This document shows, piece by piece, positions 5,990 through 6,232 of a stretch of 6,232 nucleotides of DNA. The DNA lies in the NCBI GenBank assembly GCA_007124395.1, contig SLFF01000403.1, forward strand, positions 1 through 6,232, in the 5' to 3' direction. The stretch's first letter is position 1. Each line of letters starts with the position of its first letter. A program made the position numbers and the translations under genes. The notes beneath the pieces are model-generated. The model saw nothing but the letters and a program-made list of their open reading frames with translations. It made no database searches and was not told where the DNA came from. This DNA comes from Thermomicrobiaceae bacterium. GTDB lineage: Bacteria; Chloroflexota; Chloroflexia; Thermomicrobiales; Thermomicrobiaceae.

Positions 5990-6232
5990 TACGTTTCTCT
6001 TTCATCGCTGGTTCAGGGGTCGCATCTTCGACCCTTACTCGGGCGCTGCCATCGTGGAAATCGAGACGCAGGGACTGTCCATCTTTAAGCGCTGCGGTGC
6101 CGGTAATCCGGCTCCCATCCGCGCCATCAGTCACCATGGCATAGCCACGAGCCAGCAACGTCCGGGGATCGAGCAGCTTCAACTGCTGTTCCCTGTGGTC
6201 GATCCTGGTTCGCTGATGGTGCAACGTATCGG
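5982..6232 (-). CDS. xseA: Exodeoxyribonuclease VII large subunit, C-terminal fragment (gene continues beyond window)
   Basis: This is the catalytic subunit of exonuclease VII; only its last 82 codons are in the window (the gene starts to the right of 6232). The frame is open to the edge; the first complete codon at the edge is Asp (6230-6228). The recognisable hallmark is LKLLDPRTLLARGYAMV, followed by the short beta-rich end (AALKDGQSLRLDF, then ARVRVED) typical of the XseA C-terminus. The tail PEPAMKEKRNA is polar. The catalytic core and the N-terminal OB-fold are not in the window. The stop TGA (5984-5982) overlaps the xseB start, and the adjacent xseB confirms the identification. Confidence 0.9.
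   Translation of the reverse strand, partial: DTLHHQRTRIDHREQQLKLLDPRTLLARGYAMVTDGADGSRITGTAALKDGQSLRLDFHDGSARVRVEDATPEPAMKEKRNA

Overview
The window looks like an ordinary chromosomal segment of a fairly high-GC bacterium. It holds seven protein genes, two of them cut by the window edges, packed with almost no spare DNA. The RND transporter is of the Lys-less SwrC/YerP-like type, the PLP enzyme has an N-terminal zinc ribbon, and base composition is moderately high in GC. Together these remind me of Chloroflexota, perhaps the Thermomicrobia. That assignment is an inference from sequence flavour and not a demonstrated match. I see no tRNA, rRNA, CRISPR array, transposase, phage gene or other sign of a mobile element.

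Layout. Positions 1-2373 (+) are the C-terminal three quarters of an RND-family exporter, open at the 5' edge. After a 39-base gap with a possible -10 element and a 10-bp palindrome, 2413-3642 (+) encodes a threonine-synthase-family PLP enzyme. It runs tail to tail into fpg/mutM (3639-4466, -), the two stop codons sharing the bases CTAA. A 78-base divergent region separates fpg from a HIT-family hydrolase (4545-4889, +). A 99-base leader with another TAGAAT element and a perfect palindrome precedes an unrecognised multi-spanning membrane protein (4989-5729, +). This again converges, with a 5-base gap, on the exodeoxyribonuclease VII pair: xseB (5735-5989, -) and the C-terminal end of xseA (5982-6232, -, open at the right edge), which overlap by 8 bases.

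How the genes work together. Fpg (base-excision repair of oxidised purines) and exonuclease VII (single-strand DNA trimming) are both DNA-maintenance enzymes but lie in separate transcription units. xseA-xseB is the only clear functional operon. The transporter, the PLP enzyme, the HIT protein and the membrane protein show no evident shared pathway.

I did not find convincing evidence of a new biological system. The points most worth checking are: a perfect 12+12 inverted repeat inside fpg, placed so that it could end transcripts arriving from the convergent neighbour; the departures of the PLP enzyme from canonical threonine synthase signatures; the unknown membrane protein; and a repeated arrangement of TAGAAT followed by a palindrome in two leaders.
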